64,000 nt of DNA. It comes from Betaproteobacteria bacterium. Lineage in GTDB: Bacteria; Pseudomonadota; Gammaproteobacteria; Burkholderiales; Casimicrobiaceae. A program made the position numbers and the translations under genes. Below, piece by piece: positions 54,315 to 62,925 of this stretch. The notes below the pieces were generated by a model. The model was not told the origin of the DNA, did not search any database, and worked only from the letters and a program-made list of their open reading frames with translations. Each line of letters opens with the position of its first letter. The stretch's first letter is position 1. The DNA is taken from the NCBI GenBank assembly GCA_016716425.1, contig JADJWJ010000011.1:62001-126000 (forward strand), in the 5' to 3' direction.

Positions 54315-54412
54315 GCCCGACGGGCCGCCCCGAGGGCGAACACCGGAGCGCGCAGCGCGAAGGTACACCAGTGCGCCCGACGGGCCGCCCCGAGGGCCGA
54401 GGTGCCCGATGA
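54311..54412 (+). CDS. Tiny repeat-encoded ORF 1 (33 residues), ATGA-coupled
   Basis: ATG overlaps the livHM stop (ATGA at 54311-54314). It encodes MSPTGRPEGEHRSAQREGTP and 13 more residues, and its TGA overlaps the next ATG (54409-54412). Entirely repeat-derived; expression would be by translational coupling. No known function and it may be no more than a link that keeps ribosomes on the message. Confidence 0.35.
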   Translation: MSPTGRPEGEHRSAQREGTPVRPTGRPEGRGAR

Positions 54413-54483
54413 GCCGGAACGCGCAGCGCGAAGGTACACCAGTGCGCCCGACGGGCCGCCCCGAGGGCCGAGGTGCCCGATGA
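54409..54483 (+). CDS. Tiny repeat-encoded ORF 2 (24 residues), ATGA-coupled to livG
   Basis: Begins ATGAGCCGGAACGC like livG and reads MSRNAQREGTPVRPTGRPEG plus GAR-type end. Its TGA at 54481-54483 overlaps the livG ATG (54480-54482). It is a partial duplication of the livG start within the 71-bp repeat unit. Whether it is translated is unknown. Confidence 0.35.
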   Translation: MSRNAQREGTPVRPTGRPEGRGAR

Positions 54484-55283
54484 GCCGGAACGCCCAGCGC
54501 GCAGGCAGCCCGGCGCCGGACGCCGTCCTGCGCGTCGACGCGCTGACCAAGGCCTTCGGCGGCGTGCGCGCGGTCGACGGCGTGTCGTTCACCGTGGCCG
54601 CCGGCGAGCTGGTCGCGCTGATCGGCCCCAACGGCGCCGGCAAGACGACGTGCTTCAACCTCGTCAACGGGCAGCTCACCCCGGATGCCGGCACCGTGTC
54701 GCTCGGCGCGGCGCGCATCGACGGCCGCCCGCCGCACGAGATCGCGCGGCTCGGTGTGGGCCGCACGTTCCAGGTCGCGGCGACGTTCGCGTCGATGACG
54801 GTGCGCGAGAACGTGCGGCTCGCGCTGTCCGCGCACGCGCGGCGCGCCGGCCGCGTGCTGGGACTGGCGTCCGCGGAACCCGACAGCGAGGCGAACGCGG
54901 TGCTCTCGCGTGTCGGCTGCGCCGACCTGGCCGACGCGCATTGCGCCACGCTCGCGTACGGCAACGCCAAGCGCGTCGAGCTGGCGCTGGCACTCGCCGC
55001 GCGGCCGCGCGTGCTGCTGATGGACGAGCCGACCGCCGGCATGGCGCCGCGCTCGCGCGCGCGGCTGATGCGCGTCGCCGCCGACCTGGCGCGCAGCGAC
55101 GGCATCGCGGTGCTGTTCACCGAGCACGACATGGACGTCGTGTTCGGCTTCGCCGACCGCGTGCTCGTGCTCGACCGCGGCAAGGTCATCGCCGCGGGAA
55201 CGCCGGATGCGGTCCGCGCGGACCCGCGGGTGCAGGCGGTCTACCTGGGCGAAGACCGGTCCGCGGCCCGCACGGCCGGCTGA
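54480..55283 (+). CDS. livG: Branched-chain amino-acid type ABC transporter ATPase LivG
   Basis: 267-residue ATPase of the LivG class: Walker A GPNGAGKTT (49-57), the LivG-type GRTFQVAATFASMTVRENV, signature region LAYGNAKRVELALALA (YG replaces the usual SGG), Walker B VLLMDEPTAGM and switch FTEHDMDVVF. The ATG is in the last repeat unit and overlaps ORF 2's stop. LivF, normally next, is missing: an AraC gene on the other strand begins its 3' end 75 bp downstream. Confidence 0.93.
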   Translation: MSRNAQRAGSPAPDAVLRVDALTKAFGGVRAVDGVSFTVAAGELVALIGPNGAGKTTCFNLVNGQLTPDAGTVSLGAARIDGRPPHEIARLGVGRTFQVAATFASMTVRENVRLALSAHARRAGRVLGLASAEPDSEANAVLSRVGCADLADAHCATLAYGNAKRVELALALAARPRVLLMDEPTAGMAPRSRARLMRVAADLARSDGIAVLFTEHDMDVVFGFADRVLVLDRGKVIAAGTPDAVRADPRVQAVYLGEDRSAARTAG

Positions 55284-55358
55284 ACTCCCGCGCCGAACGT
55301 CCGCGGCCACCGCCGGGCGGCCGCCCGGGCGACGCGCGACGACCTCCGCGCCAACGGC

Positions 55359-56405
55359 TCAGCGTCGCGCGCGGCGCCCCGGGCGGAGCGTGCCGCGCCG
55401 CGTCTCCGATGGCAATTCGCCGAACATCCGCTTGTAGTCGGTCACGAAGTGGCCCAGGTGCCAGAATCCCCAGCGCGCGGCGACGTCCTGCACGGTGTCG
55501 GCCGGGCACGCCGCCGCCTTGAGATCGCGGCGGACGCCGTTCAACCGCATCGCGCGGAGGAACGCCACCGGATTGATGCCCAGCACCTCCTGGAAGCAGT
55601 ACTGCAGGGTCCGGCGGCTGACGCCGAGCTCGCGGCACAGGTCCGCGACCGTGATCGGCTCGGCGATGCGCGAGCGCATGAACGCCTTCGCCGCATCCAC
55701 GACGTTGCCGCGCCCGGCGCAGGCGGCCGCGCACCGCGCCCCCGGCTCCTCTCCGGCGACGACCATCACCGCCGCGCCCAGCATCGACTGCGCCAGGACG
55801 CGCTGCGTCTGGCGGTACTGCAACGCGATCGGGTTCACGTCGAGCGACTGCATCGCGGAGGACAGCAGCCTCCGGAACGCGCCGAGGCGCTCGGGCCCCG
55901 GCTTGAACACGCCCTTGCCGGCGACCGCGGAGGACAAGTCCCGGTGCTCGACCTGCCGCGCGTGCGCCTCCAGCGCGCGCTCGTCGACGACGAGGCCGAG
56001 GATCTCGAAGCCGCGCGGCGTGTAGAAGTCGAGCTCGTCGCCGGCGCCCAGCGTCACCAGCGCGTCGGTGTCGACGGGCTCGCCGCGAAAGCGCCCGACG
56101 CCATCCATCCGCACGGGCACGCCGATCGCGCGCGCGCCGGTCCACGGCGCGCCGGCCTCGTGCACCGCCTGGCTGGTCGACTCGTGGAACAGCTGGATGC
56201 CGGCGAAGTACATCTCGTGCAGCCCGCCGACGAAGCGCCCGGGCGTCATCTGCTCGTAGACCTGGTTCCAGTCGCGCAGGCTCGCCGCCTGCTCGTCGAT
56301 GTCGGAGCTGGTCCTGCGGGTAACCGAGAACGGCGCGACCTCGCGCGGCTCGCGAACCGACTCTGCGCACGCATCGCGCGCGGCAAGGGCTCCGGCCGGA
56401 GCCAT
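55359..56405 (-). CDS. AraC family transcriptional regulator
   Basis: 348 residues. An N-terminal ~200-residue sensing domain (DWNQVYEQMTPGRFVGGLHEMYFAGIQLFHE; residues near DELDFYTPRGFEIL) and a C-terminal AraC double HTH (ITVADLCRELGVSRRTLQYCFQEVLGINPVAFLRAMRLNGVRRDL ... ARWGFWHLGHFVTDYKRMFGELPSE). The N-terminus resembles regulators that respond to small organic ligands (EutR/FeaR-like), by general look only. ATG 56405 is chosen; upstream in-frame codons are Arg-rich and unlike the family. Divergent from the DUF1329 operon, its likely target. Confidence 0.88.
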   Translation of the reverse strand: MAPAGALAARDACAESVREPREVAPFSVTRRTSSDIDEQAASLRDWNQVYEQMTPGRFVGGLHEMYFAGIQLFHESTSQAVHEAGAPWTGARAIGVPVRMDGVGRFRGEPVDTDALVTLGAGDELDFYTPRGFEILGLVVDERALEAHARQVEHRDLSSAVAGKGVFKPGPERLGAFRRLLSSAMQSLDVNPIALQYRQTQRVLAQSMLGAAVMVVAGEEPGARCAAACAGRGNVVDAAKAFMRSRIAEPITVADLCRELGVSRRTLQYCFQEVLGINPVAFLRAMRLNGVRRDLKAAACPADTVQDVAARWGFWHLGHFVTDYKRMFGELPSETRRGTLRPGRRARR

Positions 56406-56760
56406 CAGCACTCCGTCGCGTCGGACATTCGGCACACCTCCAAGTCCACCGGCGCGGGCGATCGGTCGCCTTCTGCGGTGGTGCCGCGTACGGTCGCGCC
56501 AACGAGGTGGAGATTCCTTGATATTCCACAAGAACTCGCGGTCGCCGTTGCCGATTTGGGATAACGCCGGCGCGCCGGCGCAGCAACAATGCGCGACACA
56601 CGCACCCGGCGCGTTCGGCGATGGCTGCGATCACCAGGCGCACGCAGCGGTGCGCCCACACGCGATGGTGCGTTGCAACACACCATCGTGCGGCCCTGGT
56701 GACGGCAGTCGGAGGCCCGGGGATTCGATGCATCGGTCGGAGCAGCGGGAGGACATCGTG
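56406..56760. other. Divergent control region between AraC gene and DUF1329 operon
   Basis: 355 bp without a gene. It is notably less GC-rich around 56515-56575 (ccttgatattccacaagaa). An inverted repeat CGATGGTG (56663-56670) / CACCATCG (56681-56688) encloses CGTTGCAACA, and the stem can be extended in part by CACG/CGTG. GGGAGGACATCGTG before the DUF1329 ATG is a good ribosome-binding site. No convincing -35/-10 pair is seen. Confidence 0.5.
56663..56688. promoter_or_regulatory. Inverted repeat, possible operator
   Basis: CGATGGTG-CGTTGCAACA-CACCATCG, perfect 8-bp arms, 73 bp before the DUF1329 start and within the shared control region. AraC regulators usually bind direct repeats, so the binder could equally be another protein, or the repeat could be an mRNA hairpin. 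Confidence 0.4.
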
Positions 56761-58143
56761 ATGAAGGGCACACACGCATCGATCGCGCGCGCCGGCAGGC
56801 TCGCGCTCACCTTGGCGCTCGCCGTCGGACCCGTCGCGCACGCGGCGGTCAGCGACCAGGAGGCCGCGCAGCTCGGCAAGACGCTGACGCCCGTGGGTGC
56901 CGAACGCGCGGGCAACCGCGACGGCACGATCCCCGAATGGAAAGGCGGCGTGACGAGCGCACCGGCCGGCTGGAAGGCCGGGCAGAAGCGCATCGACCCG
57001 TTTGCCGCCGACAAGGTTCTCTACTCGATCGACGCGTCGAACGTCGACAAGTACAAGGACCGGCTGTCCGAAGGCCAGATGGCGCTCGTGCGTCAGCTCA
57101 AGGGCTACCGGATGGACGTCTATCCGACGCACCGCAGCTGCGGCTTCCCGGATTTCGTCCTCGAGCGCACCCGGACCAACGCGCGCGAGGCGCGGCTCGC
57201 CGCCAACGGCTGGGGCCTCGAGAAGGGCATCGGCGCGGCCGTGCTGTTCCCGATCCCGAAGACCGGTGCCGAGGCCGTCTGGAACCACAAGCTGCGGTAC
57301 ATGGGCGAGGGCCGGATCGAGCAGTACGCGACGATCTTCTCGAACAAGGGCGGCGACTTCACGCCGCTCGTCCAGCAGCAGTGGACGTGGGTGCCGTTCC
57401 ACTCCCCGAAGAACAAGGGTGTCGAGGACGTCGCCGGCGTCGAGATGAAACTGCTCAACGCCGTGCTCTCGCCGGCGGCGCGCGCCGGCGAGCTGATCCT
57501 CGCCCACTGGTCGATGAACGAGGCGTCCGACGCGTGGCTCTACTTCCCGGGCCAGCGCCGCACGCGGCGCGCGCCGACGTTCGCCTACGACAACCCGGTA
57601 CCGGGCTACGAGAACCTCGAGACCGTTGACCAGTACCCGATGTACGCGGGTGCGATGGACCGCTACGACTGGAAGCTCGTCGGCAAGCAGGAGCTGCTCA
57701 TCCCTTACAACAGCTTCAAGCTGATCGACAAGGGCCGCAAGTACAAGGACGTCTACCTCGGCGACTTCCTCAACCGGGACCTGATCCGCTACGAACTGCA
57801 CCGCGTCTGGAAGGTCGAGGCGACCGTCAAGCAGGGCATGCGGCACCTGATCGCCAAGCGCGTGTTCTACCTCGACGAGGACAGCTGGGCGCTGATGGTC
57901 GCGGACAACTACGACGCGCAGGGCAAGCTCTGGCGCGTGCAGGAGTCGAGCATCTTCCCGGCGCCCGAGCTCCCGGCCTGCGTCGGACAGGAGTTCGTGT
58001 CCTACGACCTCGCGGTCGGACGCTACATCGGCGAGAACGCGACGCAGGAGCAGCCCGAGACCGACTGGCTCGCCGGGCGCGAGGGACGCATCGATCCGAG
58101 GAAGTTCAATCCCGACGAGCTGCGTCGGGTGGGCGAACGCTGA
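56761..58143 (+). CDS. DUF1329 domain protein (LolA/B-like outer-membrane lipoprotein sorting fold)
   Basis: 460-residue exported protein with a signal peptide ending VAHA (residue ~28). The mature part begins VSDQEAAQLGKTLTPVGAERAGNRDGTIPEWKGG, the DUF1329 hallmark, and includes RRTRRAPTFAYDNPVPGYENLETVDQYPMYAGAMDRYDW and KYKDVYLGDFLNRDLIRYELHRVWKVEATVK. The family almost always sits beside DUF1302 and is thought to act in the periplasm on a lipid or hydrophobic substrate. Followed by DUF1302 after 46 bp. Confidence 0.93.
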   Translation: MKGTHASIARAGRLALTLALAVGPVAHAAVSDQEAAQLGKTLTPVGAERAGNRDGTIPEWKGGVTSAPAGWKAGQKRIDPFAADKVLYSIDASNVDKYKDRLSEGQMALVRQLKGYRMDVYPTHRSCGFPDFVLERTRTNAREARLAANGWGLEKGIGAAVLFPIPKTGAEAVWNHKLRYMGEGRIEQYATIFSNKGGDFTPLVQQQWTWVPFHSPKNKGVEDVAGVEMKLLNAVLSPAARAGELILAHWSMNEASDAWLYFPGQRRTRRAPTFAYDNPVPGYENLETVDQYPMYAGAMDRYDWKLVGKQELLIPYNSFKLIDKGRKYKDVYLGDFLNRDLIRYELHRVWKVEATVKQGMRHLIAKRVFYLDEDSWALMVADNYDAQGKLWRVQESSIFPAPELPACVGQEFVSYDLAVGRYIGENATQEQPETDWLAGREGRIDPRKFNPDELRRVGER

Positions 58144-58189
58144 CGGGCACGGGGCCGGCCGGTCCCGGCACGCGCTCTTGGGAGGAAAC

Positions 58190-59995
58190 ATGAACAGACG
58201 GTCCACCATCGCGCCGCGGCTCCCCCGCAGCGCCGTCGCGCTCGCGCTCGCCGGGACGTTCGGTCTGGCGGCCCCCGCCGCCGCGGCAACCTTCGAGACC
58301 GAGAGCGTCAAGGGCAGCTTCGACTCGACGATCTCGTTCGGCATGCAGTGGCGCATGGCGGGCACCGACTGCCGGCTGGTCGGCAACGACAACGGCGGCT
58401 GCGTGCCCGTGACCGGCACGCTGGGCGAAGTGGTCAACGGGCCGGGCTTCGGCGCCACGGCGAACCCCGACTTCAACTACCTGCAGTCCGACAACGGCAA
58501 CCTCAACTACCGCAAACACCAGCTCATCTCGGCGGCCCTCAAGGGCAACCACGAGCTGTCGCTGCGATTCACGGACGGGTGGAGCGCGCTCGGCCGCTTC
58601 TCGTGGCTGTACGATCCCGCGGTCGACCGCACCGAGCGCACGCCGCTCGCCAGCGACGCCAAGGACATCGCAGCCCAGAACGTCACGCTGCTCGACCTTT
58701 GGGTGGCCAAGGACTTCGACGTCGCCGGCATGCCCGGCAAGCTCAAGGTCGGCAACCAGGTGCTGTCCTGGGGCGAGGACATCTTCATCTACGGCGGCAT
58801 CAACATCATCAACCCGTTCGACCTCACGCGCGCCCACAAGCCGGGCGTGCAGATCAAGGAAATCGTCCGGCCCGTGCCGATGGCGTCGTTCAACCTTGGT
58901 GTCAACAAGAACTGGAGCGTCGAGGGCTTCTGGCAGTTCCGCAGCGTCCCGTTCCGGTTCGACCCGGTGGGGACGCCGTTCTCGATCGGTGACGTCATCG
59001 GCAACGGTCAGATGTCGGCCTTCATCCCGAGCTCGGTCCTGGGCGCGCCTCCGGGGACCGTCGGCGATCCCGGGACGATCAGCAACGGCACGTTCCTGCC
59101 GCCGGGCGAGCGCTTTACCGAAAGCGACCTCTACGCAATCGGCACCGTGGTCCCGGCCCTGCCTACGGATTCGCCGCCCAACCTCAACCAGTTCGGTCTC
59201 GCCGCGCGCTGGAAGCCGGACAACCTCAACGCCGAGTTCGGCTTCTACTACATCCGCTACAACGACAAGATCCCGTTCATCGCCTTCGTCAACGACCCGT
59301 CGATCGTCGCCAATCCGTTCGGGCTCGGCTACAAGCTCCAGTACGGCAAGAACCGCGACCTGTTCGGCGCCTCGGTCAACGGCAACCTCGGCGACTGGGC
59401 CATCGGCGGCGAGGTATCGTACCGGCCGCGCGACGGCGTGGGCATCGATCCGACGGTGCCGCTGGAGGGGCAGTACTGCGCGTTCTGCGCGCCGGGCAGC
59501 TACGACGGCTTCGTCAACGCCCGCAAGTGGCAGGCGCACCTGACGGCGATCTACCTGCTGGGCCCGAGCGGGGACCTGGGCTGGGTGCTGCGCGGTACCG
59601 GCGCGGCCGAGGGCACGCTGCTGTTCGAGGCCGCGGCCGCCTACTACCCGAACCTCAACACGTCGGGCGCGTACCCGGTGCTGCTGCCCAACTACGAACT
59701 GCCCGACAAGCTGTCCACCGGCATCGTGACGTCGTTCAACCTCGTCTACCCGCACGTGTTCGGGACGGCGGTGAACATGACGCCGCAGATCGATTTGCTC
59801 TACGACATCCACGGGACGAGCCCGAACACGATCCCCTTCGTCGAAGGCCGGCTCGCGGTCACGCCGTCGCTCAACTTCGAGTACCTCAACAAGTGGCGTG
59901 CCTCGATCTCGTACACGAGCTTCGCCGGCGGCGGCACCAACAACCTGATGTCCGACCGCGACTACTTCGCGGTCACCTTCTCCTACGCGTTCTGA
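58190..59995 (+). CDS. DUF1302 outer-membrane protein
   Basis: 601 residues: signal peptide to ~37, then TFETESVKGSFDSTISFGMQWRMAG and VGNQVLSWGEDIFIYGGINIINPFDLTRAHKPG, the DUF1302 core. A long beta-strand pattern ends in FAVTFSYAF, a typical outer-membrane terminal strand. ATG 58190 has GGGAGGA upstream; an in-frame TTG at 58178 is not needed. Probably a channel or receptor for a hydrophobic compound working with DUF1329 and the RND protein. Confidence 0.93.
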   Translation: MNRRSTIAPRLPRSAVALALAGTFGLAAPAAAATFETESVKGSFDSTISFGMQWRMAGTDCRLVGNDNGGCVPVTGTLGEVVNGPGFGATANPDFNYLQSDNGNLNYRKHQLISAALKGNHELSLRFTDGWSALGRFSWLYDPAVDRTERTPLASDAKDIAAQNVTLLDLWVAKDFDVAGMPGKLKVGNQVLSWGEDIFIYGGINIINPFDLTRAHKPGVQIKEIVRPVPMASFNLGVNKNWSVEGFWQFRSVPFRFDPVGTPFSIGDVIGNGQMSAFIPSSVLGAPPGTVGDPGTISNGTFLPPGERFTESDLYAIGTVVPALPTDSPPNLNQFGLAARWKPDNLNAEFGFYYIRYNDKIPFIAFVNDPSIVANPFGLGYKLQYGKNRDLFGASVNGNLGDWAIGGEVSYRPRDGVGIDPTVPLEGQYCAFCAPGSYDGFVNARKWQAHLTAIYLLGPSGDLGWVLRGTGAAEGTLLFEAAAAYYPNLNTSGAYPVLLPNYELPDKLSTGIVTSFNLVYPHVFGTAVNMTPQIDLLYDIHGTSPNTIPFVEGRLAVTPSLNFEYLNKWRASISYTSFAGGGTNNLMSDRDYFAVTFSYAF

Positions 59996-60055
59996 CCGCA
60001 CGCCGGCCGGCAGCCGCTCCCCGCGAGCGGCCGCCGCCGGCGGCCCGCCACGCCG

Positions 60056-62416
60056 ATGCTCGCCCGCCTCGTCGCGCGTCTGGAGGACGCGTTCTTCGCG
60101 CATCGCGGCGCGACACTCGCGGTGCTCGCGCTCGTCACCGTCGTCATGGGGGCGTTCGCCGCGCAGCTCAAGATGTCCGCGGGCTTCGACAAGCAGCTGC
60201 CGCAGGACCACGAGTACATCCGGACCTTCTACCAGTACCGCGACCAGGTGTTCGGCGCGAACCGGATCATCGTCGTCGTCCGCGCCAACGACGGCGACAT
60301 GTGGAGCGCGCCGTTCCTGAAGAAGCTCAACGACGTCACGCAGGCCGTGATGTTCATGCCGGGCGTCGACCGGCGCACGGTGAGCTCGCTGTGGACGCCG
60401 ACGACCCGCGTGCTGCAGATTACCGAGGAAGGCTTCGAGTCGGAGGACGTGATCGGCGGCGACGTCACGCCCGACGCGCTCACGCCCGCGAAGATCGCGA
60501 AGATCCGCAACAACGCGATCGTCGGCGGCTACATCGGGCAGCTGGTCGCCAACGACAACTCGGGCGCGATGGTCGTGGCCGACCTCCTCGACAGCGACCC
60601 GGTGACGAAGCGGCCGCTCGACTACCTCGACCTCGCGGCGCGGCTGGAGCAGGAGGTCCGGCAGCGGCACGAGAGCGCCGACTTCGACGTCGCGATCATC
60701 GGCTTCGCCAAGGAGATCGGCGACATCGCGGACGGCGCCACCAGCGTCGTCCGCTTCTTCGCGCTTGCCTTCGCGCTGACGGCGCTGTCGGTGTGGATCT
60801 ACTGCCGCTCGTGGGCGCTGACCGTCCTCACGCTGCTGTGCTCGCTCGTCTCCGTGGTCTGGCAGTTCGGGACGCTGAAGCTGCTGGGCTACGGCCTCGA
60901 TCCGCTGGCCGTGCTCGTGCCGTTCCTGGTGTTCGCCATCGGCGTCTCGCACGGCGTGCAGCAGATCAACTACATCGGCAAGGAAGTCTGCACCGGCGTG
61001 GACACGATGACCGCGGCCCGCCGGTCGTTCACCGGCCTGCTGATCCCGGGGACGATGGCGCTCGTCACGGCGTTCGTCGGCTTCGCGACGCTGACGCTGA
61101 TCCCGATCCCGATGATCCGCGAGCTCGCGATCACCGCCGCGATCGGCGTCGCGTACAAGATCGTCACCAACCTCGTGATGCTGCCGGTCGCCGCGTCGTA
61201 CCTGCGCTTCGACGATCGCTTCGTCGGGCGCATGAACCACCTGCGCGAACGGCGCGGCCGGTGGATGGGCGCGCTCGGGCGCATCGCCGAGCCGCGCAAC
61301 GCCGCGGTCGGCACGGCCGTCTGCGCCGCGCTGTTCGCGCTCGCCTGGCACCAGAGCCAGGGGCGCCACATCGGGCACGTGCAGCCCGGGGCGCCCGAGC
61401 TGCGCGCGGACTCGCGCTACAACCGCGACGCCGGGCAGATCGTCTCCCGGTTCGACCTCGGCCTCGACGTGCTGTCGGTGGTGGTCGAGACGCCGAAGGA
61501 CGGCTGCTACGACCACGCCGTCATGGAGTACCTGAACCAGTTCAGCTGGCAGATGGCCAACGTGCCGGGCGTCGTTTCGGTCGCCTCCGCGGCGTGGCTC
61601 GCCAAGCAGGCGTTCTCCGGCTTCAACGAGGGGAATCCGAAGTGGGCGGACCTGCCGCGCGACCCCAAGTCGCTCGCGAACGCGATCAGTCTCGCGCCCG
61701 AGGGCTCGGGCCTCTACAACCCCGGCTGCACGGTGCTGCCGGTGCACCTGTACCTCGCCGACCACAAGGCCGGGACCGTGAAGGCGGTGACCGACGCCGT
61801 CAAGGCGTACCGCGCCGCCAACGCCGATCCGCGGATCGCGGTGCGACTCGCCAGCGGCAACGCCGGCGTGCAGGCGGCGACGAACGAGGTGCTCGAGACC
61901 ACCGAGCTCAGGATGATGCTCTACGTCTACCTGACGATCGTGGCGCTGGTCCTGCTGACCTACCGCGACTGGCGCGCGATGCTGGCCTGCTGCCTGCCGC
62001 TGACGCTGGCCACGCTGCTGGGGTACTGGTTCATGAAGGCGCTCGACATCGGCCTCACCGTCGCGACGCTGCCGGTGATGGTGCTGGCGGTCGGCATCGG
62101 CGTCGACTACGCGTTCTACATCTACAACCGGCTGCAGCTGCACCTCGCGCAGGGCGTCGACATCGTGGCGGCATTCAAGCAGTCGCTGCGCGAGACCGGC
62201 ATCGCCACGATCTTCACGGCGGTCACGCTGTCGGTGGGCGTGGCCACCTGGTCCTTCTCCGACCTCAAGTTCCAGGCCGACATGGGCCTGCTGCTGACGT
62301 TCATGTTCATGGTCAACATGCTGATGGCGATCACGCTGCTGCCCTCGCTCGCCGTGATGATCGACCTGCTGATTCCACGCCGGCGGCCGGTCCGCGCACC
62401 GCTGCTGTCGCACTGA
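60056..62416 (+). CDS. MMPL/RND superfamily transporter
   Basis: 786-residue inner-membrane RND-type (MMPL, SSD-like) transporter with two halves, each a membrane helix, a periplasmic domain and a five-helix bundle. Examples are FDKQLPQDHEYIRTFYQYRDQVFGANRIIVVV, PFLVFAIGVSHGVQQINYIGKEV and VMVLAVGIGVDYAFYIYNRLQL. The charged residues in the fourth helices (GVSHGVQ, GVDYAFY) suggest proton-driven work. In this context it probably moves a lipid-like substrate with DUF1329/DUF1302. Starts 60 bp after DUF1302. Confidence 0.93.
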   Translation: MLARLVARLEDAFFAHRGATLAVLALVTVVMGAFAAQLKMSAGFDKQLPQDHEYIRTFYQYRDQVFGANRIIVVVRANDGDMWSAPFLKKLNDVTQAVMFMPGVDRRTVSSLWTPTTRVLQITEEGFESEDVIGGDVTPDALTPAKIAKIRNNAIVGGYIGQLVANDNSGAMVVADLLDSDPVTKRPLDYLDLAARLEQEVRQRHESADFDVAIIGFAKEIGDIADGATSVVRFFALAFALTALSVWIYCRSWALTVLTLLCSLVSVVWQFGTLKLLGYGLDPLAVLVPFLVFAIGVSHGVQQINYIGKEVCTGVDTMTAARRSFTGLLIPGTMALVTAFVGFATLTLIPIPMIRELAITAAIGVAYKIVTNLVMLPVAASYLRFDDRFVGRMNHLRERRGRWMGALGRIAEPRNAAVGTAVCAALFALAWHQSQGRHIGHVQPGAPELRADSRYNRDAGQIVSRFDLGLDVLSVVVETPKDGCYDHAVMEYLNQFSWQMANVPGVVSVASAAWLAKQAFSGFNEGNPKWADLPRDPKSLANAISLAPEGSGLYNPGCTVLPVHLYLADHKAGTVKAVTDAVKAYRAANADPRIAVRLASGNAGVQAATNEVLETTELRMMLYVYLTIVALVLLTYRDWRAMLACCLPLTLATLLGYWFMKALDIGLTVATLPVMVLAVGIGVDYAFYIYNRLQLHLAQGVDIVAAFKQSLRETGIATIFTAVTLSVGVATWSFSDLKFQADMGLLLTFMFMVNMLMAITLLPSLAVMIDLLIPRRRPVRAPLLSH

Positions 62417-62427
62417 GCGCCGATCGC

Positions 62428-62925
62428 ATGCTGGAGAAATTCCTCGCCCTGCTGAGCGCGCCGCCGGCGCCGGTACGCGACCCGGCCGGACCGCCGTTCG
62501 CCCGGCGGGAGATCGCGGTCGTCGCGCTGCTCGTCGAACTCGCGCAGAGCGACCGCGCGCTCGACGGCGCGGAACTCGCGGCGATCGAGCGCATCGTGCG
62601 CGAACGGTTCGGGCTCGACGCCGCCACGGCCGGCCGCCTGATCGCCGCGGCGCGCGCCGAGCTCGACGCGGCGCTGGAGGACTGGGTCTTCGCCAACGCG
62701 GTCCGCGAGGGGTTCACCGCCGCGGAGCGGGTCGGGATCGTCGAACTCCTGTGGGAGGTCGTCTACGCCGACGGCAAGCTCGCGCGGCTCGAGGGATCGC
62801 AGATGCGCAGGGTCGCCGACGAACTCGGAATCGGCGATGCCGAAAGGGACGCGGCCCGCGCGCAGGCGTTCGCGCGCAGCGGCCTCGCCCGCGGGCATGG
62901 CCCCGACGCGGTGGAGGCCGAGTGA
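62428..62925 (+). CDS. TerB-like protein
   Basis: 165-residue helical protein of the TerB/DjlA-N type. Two repeats of the acidic EF-hand-like pattern, ELAQSDRALDGAELAAIERIVRERFGLD and EVVYADGKLARLEGSQMRRVADELGI, are the family marks and may bind metal. Cytoplasmic, no signal. Starts 12 bp after the RND stop and its own stop overlaps the Ycf48-like GTG (GTGA), so it is part of the operon. Its tie to this transporter cluster is unexplained. Confidence 0.88.
   Translation: MLEKFLALLSAPPAPVRDPAGPPFARREIAVVALLVELAQSDRALDGAELAAIERIVRERFGLDAATAGRLIAAARAELDAALEDWVFANAVREGFTAAERVGIVELLWEVVYADGKLARLEGSQMRRVADELGIGDAERDAARAQAFARSGLARGHGPDAVEAE

Larger units (their letters stand above)
54310..54512 (+). 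repeat. Tandem interspersed-repeat insertion between livHM and livG
   Basis: The copy starting at 54312 (GAGCCCGACGGGCCGCCCC... to GGTACACCA) matches the element behind smc. It is followed by a 71-bp unit beginning GTGCGCCCGACGGG at 54371 and repeated from 54442, the second running into livG. Each 71-bp unit contains AGGTGCCCGATGAGCCGGAACGC, the livG start region, so the duplication includes the start codon. Internal CGGG-CCGC-CCCG can fold as a short hairpin. Confidence 0.88.

Noticed and set aside
54402..54479. Earlier in-frame start of livG within the repeat (MPDEPERAARR...)
   Set aside because: The extra codons are a chance frame of the repeat; the ATG at 54480 gives the family N-terminus and the ATGA overlap.
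58106..62413. Very long open antisense frame (about 1435 codons) opposite DUF1302/RND
   Set aside because: High GC removes stop codons on the antisense strand. The predicted protein is Arg/His/Asp/Val-rich with no domains, while the plus strand carries recognisable DUF1302 and RND genes.
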